Part shown: one piece after another, positions 60,000 to 64,000 of the stretch
How positions within the stretch are numbered: position 1 is the stretch's first letter
Layout: every line of letters begins with the position of its first letter
NCBI GenBank assembly: GCA_026874595.1
Contig: CM049318.1
Span: 13,623,241-13,687,240, forward strand
DNA length: 64,000 nucleotides
DNA from: Sipunculus nudus
Lineage: Eukaryota > Annelida > Sipuncula > Golfingiida > Sipunculidae
Reading direction: 5' to 3'
The notes under the pieces: model-generated
What the model was told of the DNA's origin: nothing
Database searches by the model: none
Seen by the model: the letters and a program-made list of their open reading frames with translations, nothing else
Made by a program: the position numbers and the translations under genes

Positions 60000-61934
60000 A
60001 GACACACAGACACACACACACATACATACGCCAATGGTTCCACCATGCATCAGTGAAAAGGAACCCTAAAACTGAGAAGTCAGTCTACGGGCCTACACCA
60101 TGACATTATCTTGAGAGCGAAGTTCATAACTATAAAGGTAACTGCATGTCATTCACAGGGATGAAGACAGAAAAGTTTGGAGAAATTCAGGTCATTGTTT
60201 GCCAAGCCCACATTTATTACTGTGTGTACTTGTTGACCTGTTTATGGGTTAACTGAGTAAATTACCTTCTTTCACAAAATGGCGTCACCAAGCTATATTT
60301 CAAAACTAATTCATGGGAAGTATCATGCCAAGACATCAATTGAACTAGATGTCTGCATCCTCAAACGATCGTCATCACCGCCCCCCCCCCCCCCCCGGCC
60401 CCGGTCTTCCAACAACTCCTAATGAAATGAATCTCATGAAATTTTCAGAACATTTCAGAAAAAGGCCAGTGAAGATCCGATTAGAGTTGATGTGGTTCTG
60501 GCACATGATTCGGATTCAGGGACATCATCGATGAATATGCACAAATGATTGCATGAATGACTTTTGCAACCTATTAATATAAGGACTGAATAAGTGCACA
60601 GATGCAAACAAGGTTTTGAGAGCAGATTTCTAGTATAACACCTTAAGTTAATGTCCAGAGGCATGCTTAAATACCATTGATTTGTGATTACTCTTCTACC
60701 ACAGGCAGATTACTCTATACTAAAGAGTCGCAGTCTCCAGGATCGAACGAGGGACTAGTAGTCCTATCGAAGAAATGGTGGTTTCAATTCCTCGCACAAA
60801 CGGGGGACAACCGAGACTGAATATTGACTGAGTATATGACATTGAAGTTTGGTCTATGAAATAAATACGAGGTGCAAATATATCACACATCAATGCCATT
60901 TTGCTCAAATATCAGTTTTTGAAAATCAGCAATATTGGAGATCTAGCGCAAACACGGGAGAAGGAAAAAAAGTTTTGATCTATACTGCAATATACTGCAT
61001 TCAATCCGATAATCCTCCCTGCTTAATGATAAATGAAAAGTGCCCTTAGATTCCGAAATATAGGTTAAGGTAAACCAAAGAATAATGAATTCGCAAAGTC
61101 ATATGTCGATGATGTTCACTGAAAAAAAAAAATTATTGAAAATTCATTTCAACACACGACGCGAAATCCACTATGACTTGACCTAAAAAACAAAGACCAA
61201 TTCAATGCCGGACCATGATATAATGCTGAAAGGTGGCAGCATGTCAAGGAAGAAAAGAAAAAGCATTATATATTACCGACCCACAGCCTGGAGCGAACAC
61301 GGACGTTAACCAGTCACATGAGGTAAGGAAATTTATCGTCAATAATGTAGTCAAGAACACACCATCCTAGTCCAAGTGCAAGCCCGAGTCCAGGCCCCAC
61401 AAGTCCAGCTCTAAGTACAATAAAAATCCCTAAATAGAAAAAAAAAATATTTAAAATAAAACTTTGAGCATTTTTATGACACTTTACACTTCGTTTAAAT
61501 AATCTCTCCCGATGCAGACTTAAAGCTTGGTATATTGTGTGTGTGTTTTTTTTTTTTTTTTTAATATTCTGTTGGTAGTTCGCATATGAATATATTTTTT
61601 TTTATGTTATGTAACAGAACATTCTTTCTGCCGAGTCCAGGACATTCGAGTCCAAGTCCGTGTCCCTAAAAAGTCGATGGCAAGGTCAAAGGTCGATTGT
61701 AGAATGGGGTGTCAGCTTGGAAATGGAGGTTAACCAAGAAAAAAAAAATAACACGATATATGAAGTAAACACAGTATATTGCATTATTTGTGAGTCAGTG
61801 CGTTCTAATGTGAAGGGAAAAAAATAAATAAAAAAAGTAATGTCATGGTCACATTAAGGTATATATGATACCGCCTGCTAAGTTATCGTTCTCACTAACC
61901 GGTGTTTTGTCAGTTCTTCACATGTTAAGCTATT
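60000..61934. other. AT-rich spacer with homopolymer tracts
   Basis: Contains a CA-rich tract (about 59993-60022), a run of 16 C residues (60381-60396), and T-runs near 61548 and 61598. No recognisable gene. Confidence 0.55.
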
Positions 61935-62510
61935 TATCAGATTTGAAGATCCTTCGACCAACCGAGGTAAACGCTCCGCCCTGCTTCAACCAAACCTAAC
62001 ACAGAGTCCTCTAGTGGAGAATGTGCGTACTAATGCTCTTGATAGATTGGTTCCCCGATCATTTACTCTCCATAAAATAACTGCGAAAGATTAAAGTAAG
62101 ACACGTTAAAGGACGGGGAAAAGAGTCTCTTGCGCTGCAATAGACGAGGCAATAAGCAGATTACCTGCCACTTTTTTTCTCATGTTCTTGCTAACGCTTA
62201 ATTCAGAAACGCACAATTTAGTACATGGCAACCAGACAACAGGCATATGATTGTTTGCGCCCTCTGTTGACAGAAAGGCAGTTAGCCCAATAACAAAGAA
62301 AAATTATAGATTTGTCACAAGTTCTCTTAGTTCATAAACTATATATATATATTTATGTAAATAACAATAAAATGAAATTTAATAATAATAATAAAAAAAC
62401 AAAGATAGACTTTGTTGCTCTGACAATATTTTAGCTAGTAAAGATTAGACTATTCAAGGAAACCTAACACATGTTTATTATATTTGCTCTTTCTTTCTGA
62501 CTCGTCAACA
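61935..62510 (-). repeat. R1 interspersed repeat, copy 5
   Basis: Inverse series: cagagtcctctagtggag (62001), ggttccccgatc (62049), gcgccctctgttgacag (62257), ending near tttctttctgactcg (62490-62504). It is the most diverged copy, lacks the ttttccgaggcatgg end, and has an A/T-rich expansion at 62340-62400. Confidence 0.85.
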
Positions 62511-63602
62511 AATGTTTGTCATGAATGTTCCTAAACATGCAAATGTTTTAGGTGATGTTCTGGGACATCACCTAAAATGAAAAGAGTTTAACAGCTTGAT
62601 TACGATGTGCGTTCAGATGGTCAGCTCACTATGCTGGCGTGCTAGTAAGAAAGGGAAGGCTGACTGCTGATGAATTAAAATATACTTTGAAGCCATTCCA
62701 CGTGACAAAGAGCCATGCTGATTCTGCTAGTCATAATCTACTGACAGCTGCCTTATTCATTACCTGGGTGTAACGATGATTAATATTTTTTTTTTTTTTT
62801 TTTTTTTTTTTACTAAAATAGCCTCCATTTTTAATGCCACCATGACTTACGCTATCTACGCTAAATTTACTATACACATCTGCAGAATTACAGTTCCGTT
62901 TTGGATTGAGTGACAAGACGGTTCTACCGTAGACCTCGCTTCTTTTCGTTTAATTTCCTGTTGTCACACTGGCCAGACATATACCACACCTTGTTAGAAT
63001 GTAAAATCAACCCCATTGTTAGGTCACATGCCGCCGAACTCCCCAAACCAGCAATGGTTTATTTGTGAGACGATTAGGGTTACACGGTACAATCTAGGGT
63101 TCTATCCGAAAATATGAAATCAGTTTCTCTTCCTGGAAAACTTGAGCTTAAAAGGTTCGCCTTGTATTAATAGATAAATTATAATAATATCGTAAATTGA
63201 TTAAAAAAATTAAATGAAATAATGATGAACTTGTTTTCAAAATTTAGAGGTCCACGTCTGGGCACTTTGAGACCTAGTCAGAGCATTACTAATTGTGACC
63301 GGCCAATTTATATTGCAATTATGGTGAAAATAGACTCGGTCTGTATCCCTGGGTTATATAACATATCCACATATCAACCGACATGGACATAAAGGACAGC
63401 TGTGTATCATTTTTAACTATACAAGGCTAAAGTAGGGAATATTGAATAAAAACACTTCGGACCGACTGTTTATATCTCAGTTATTGCCTGTTTAAATAAC
63501 TCTAACAGGCATCAACATGATCAATTAATAAATTAATAAACAAAATTGAACTACTTTGGCCCAATGTCGCTGCCATGCCAGTATAATTATCCTGTGGATG
63601 GA
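62511..63602. other. AT-rich spacer with a T26 tract
   Basis: A T-run lies at 62786-62811. A local repeat of aggtgatgttctgggacatc and its inverse-like neighbour (62550-62575) forms a short hairpin. No gene recognised. Confidence 0.5.
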
Positions 63603-63646
63603 TTTGGCGAAACCTGTTACGGAGATGGTTACGCAGTTTCGCCAAA
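63603..63646. repeat. perfect 11-bp inverted repeat
   Basis: tttggcgaaac (63603-63613) is inverted as gtttcgccaaa (63636-63646) around a 22-base loop that itself contains gttacg twice. It lies ~170 bp upstream of a TATA box, so it may be a dyad binding site or a hairpin. Confidence 0.7.
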
Positions 63647-63813
63647 AGCAGCTATGATTTTACTTTATTATTAATGGTTTCTATAAACCGATTTCGTATT
63701 TTTTCTAGTGGGACCCTACATAGTACTTGAAAGAATTCTTTGCCACATTGAAAACGGCAAAAGTCCCTCCCGATAGAGTATCTTTATCTCAGCCAAGGAC
63801 GACAGCCATTTAC

Positions 63814-63821
63814 TATAAATA
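63814..63821 (+). promoter_or_regulatory. TATA box candidate
   Basis: ctaTAAATAgg is a near-ideal metazoan TATA element. It is followed by GC-richer sequence, and the first ATG lies 36 bases further on. No initiator was verified. Confidence 0.45.
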
Positions 63822-63856
63822 GGCGCCGCCATTGTTCTTGTGGACAGGGCTGACCA

Positions 63857-64000
63857 ATGATGCGACCATCAAGTTGGGAACCATGGCATACATTTTTCTG
63901 GACTTGCATTCTCGAGTACATTCGTATGTGTAGACAAAGTGTACACACTTTGGCCAGGAACAGAGCTTTACAGCATGCAGTCGATGTCTGGCCGCTTTCT
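63857..64000 (+). CDS. possible 5' part of a gene running off the window
   Basis: Not recognised. From ATG at 63857 the frame is open for all 48 codons to the window edge (starts MMRPSSWEPW, later SVHTLARNRALQHAVDVW). The neighbouring ATG at 63883 has a better start context (accatgg) but its frame closes after 16 codons. Support comes only from openness and from the TATA box just upstream; 48 codons can be open by chance. The peptide is rich in W, C and H with no motif I can name. Confidence 0.2.
   Translation, partial: MMRPSSWEPWHTFFWTCILEYIRMCRQSVHTLARNRALQHAVDVWPLS

Overview
The window looks like nuclear DNA of a metazoan. It is AT-rich outside one satellite block and full of transposon fragments, microsatellites and segmental duplications. 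It holds three intron-bearing tRNA-Ile(UAU) genes, CR1/L2-like and L1-like LINE tails, hAT and pogo/Tigger elements, and a decayed RING/B-box/NHL-type TRIM gene. TRIM genes of this kind are strongly amplified in marine invertebrates, especially molluscs and other lophotrochozoans, so a mollusc-like genome is my best guess, with low confidence. I found no intact, convincing protein-coding gene that lies completely inside the window.

Layout. 1-16279 is the end of a satellite array: 168 head-to-tail copies of a 97-bp unit, with several layers of block duplication. Three longer, diverged units (16280-16611) close it. 16.6-19.6 kb is AT-rich spacer with a (CT)n tract and a short MITE. 19608-21470 is a TRIM-type pseudogene with at least four disabling lesions. 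23.9-24.6 kb is a 5'-truncated LINE tail on the minus strand. 25.0-40.1 kb is a duplicated domain: a tRNA-Ile(UAU) gene with its flank occurs three times, two of them inside long direct duplicates (about 25.8-29.5 and 31.2-35.9 kb). A 33-bp coding-phase minisatellite lies between the duplicates, and a 1.9-kb hAT element with perfect 8-bp target duplications lies in the segment that follows.

40.4-53.7 kb is a dense transposon graveyard. hAT ends rich in CCCGC, hAT-like ends rich in GGTCCGGTCC, TTAA-flanked MITEs and a recurrent ~0.65-kb repeat (called R1 here) are nested in one another. Its most striking structure is an inverted duplication of about 2.6 kb per arm (46126-49175 and 50575-53697). 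Each arm carries one private transposon insertion, and the other arm preserves the empty site. 53.8-64 kb is mostly AT-rich spacer with two more R1 copies, a MITE with 'GGCCAAAAAAATA' ends and a pogo/Tigger relic. At the very end a TATA box is followed by a short reading frame that runs off the window.

The genes do not form an operon or pathway. The functional candidates are the tRNA genes and perhaps the terminal promoter. The rest records repeat amplification, transposition and gene decay.
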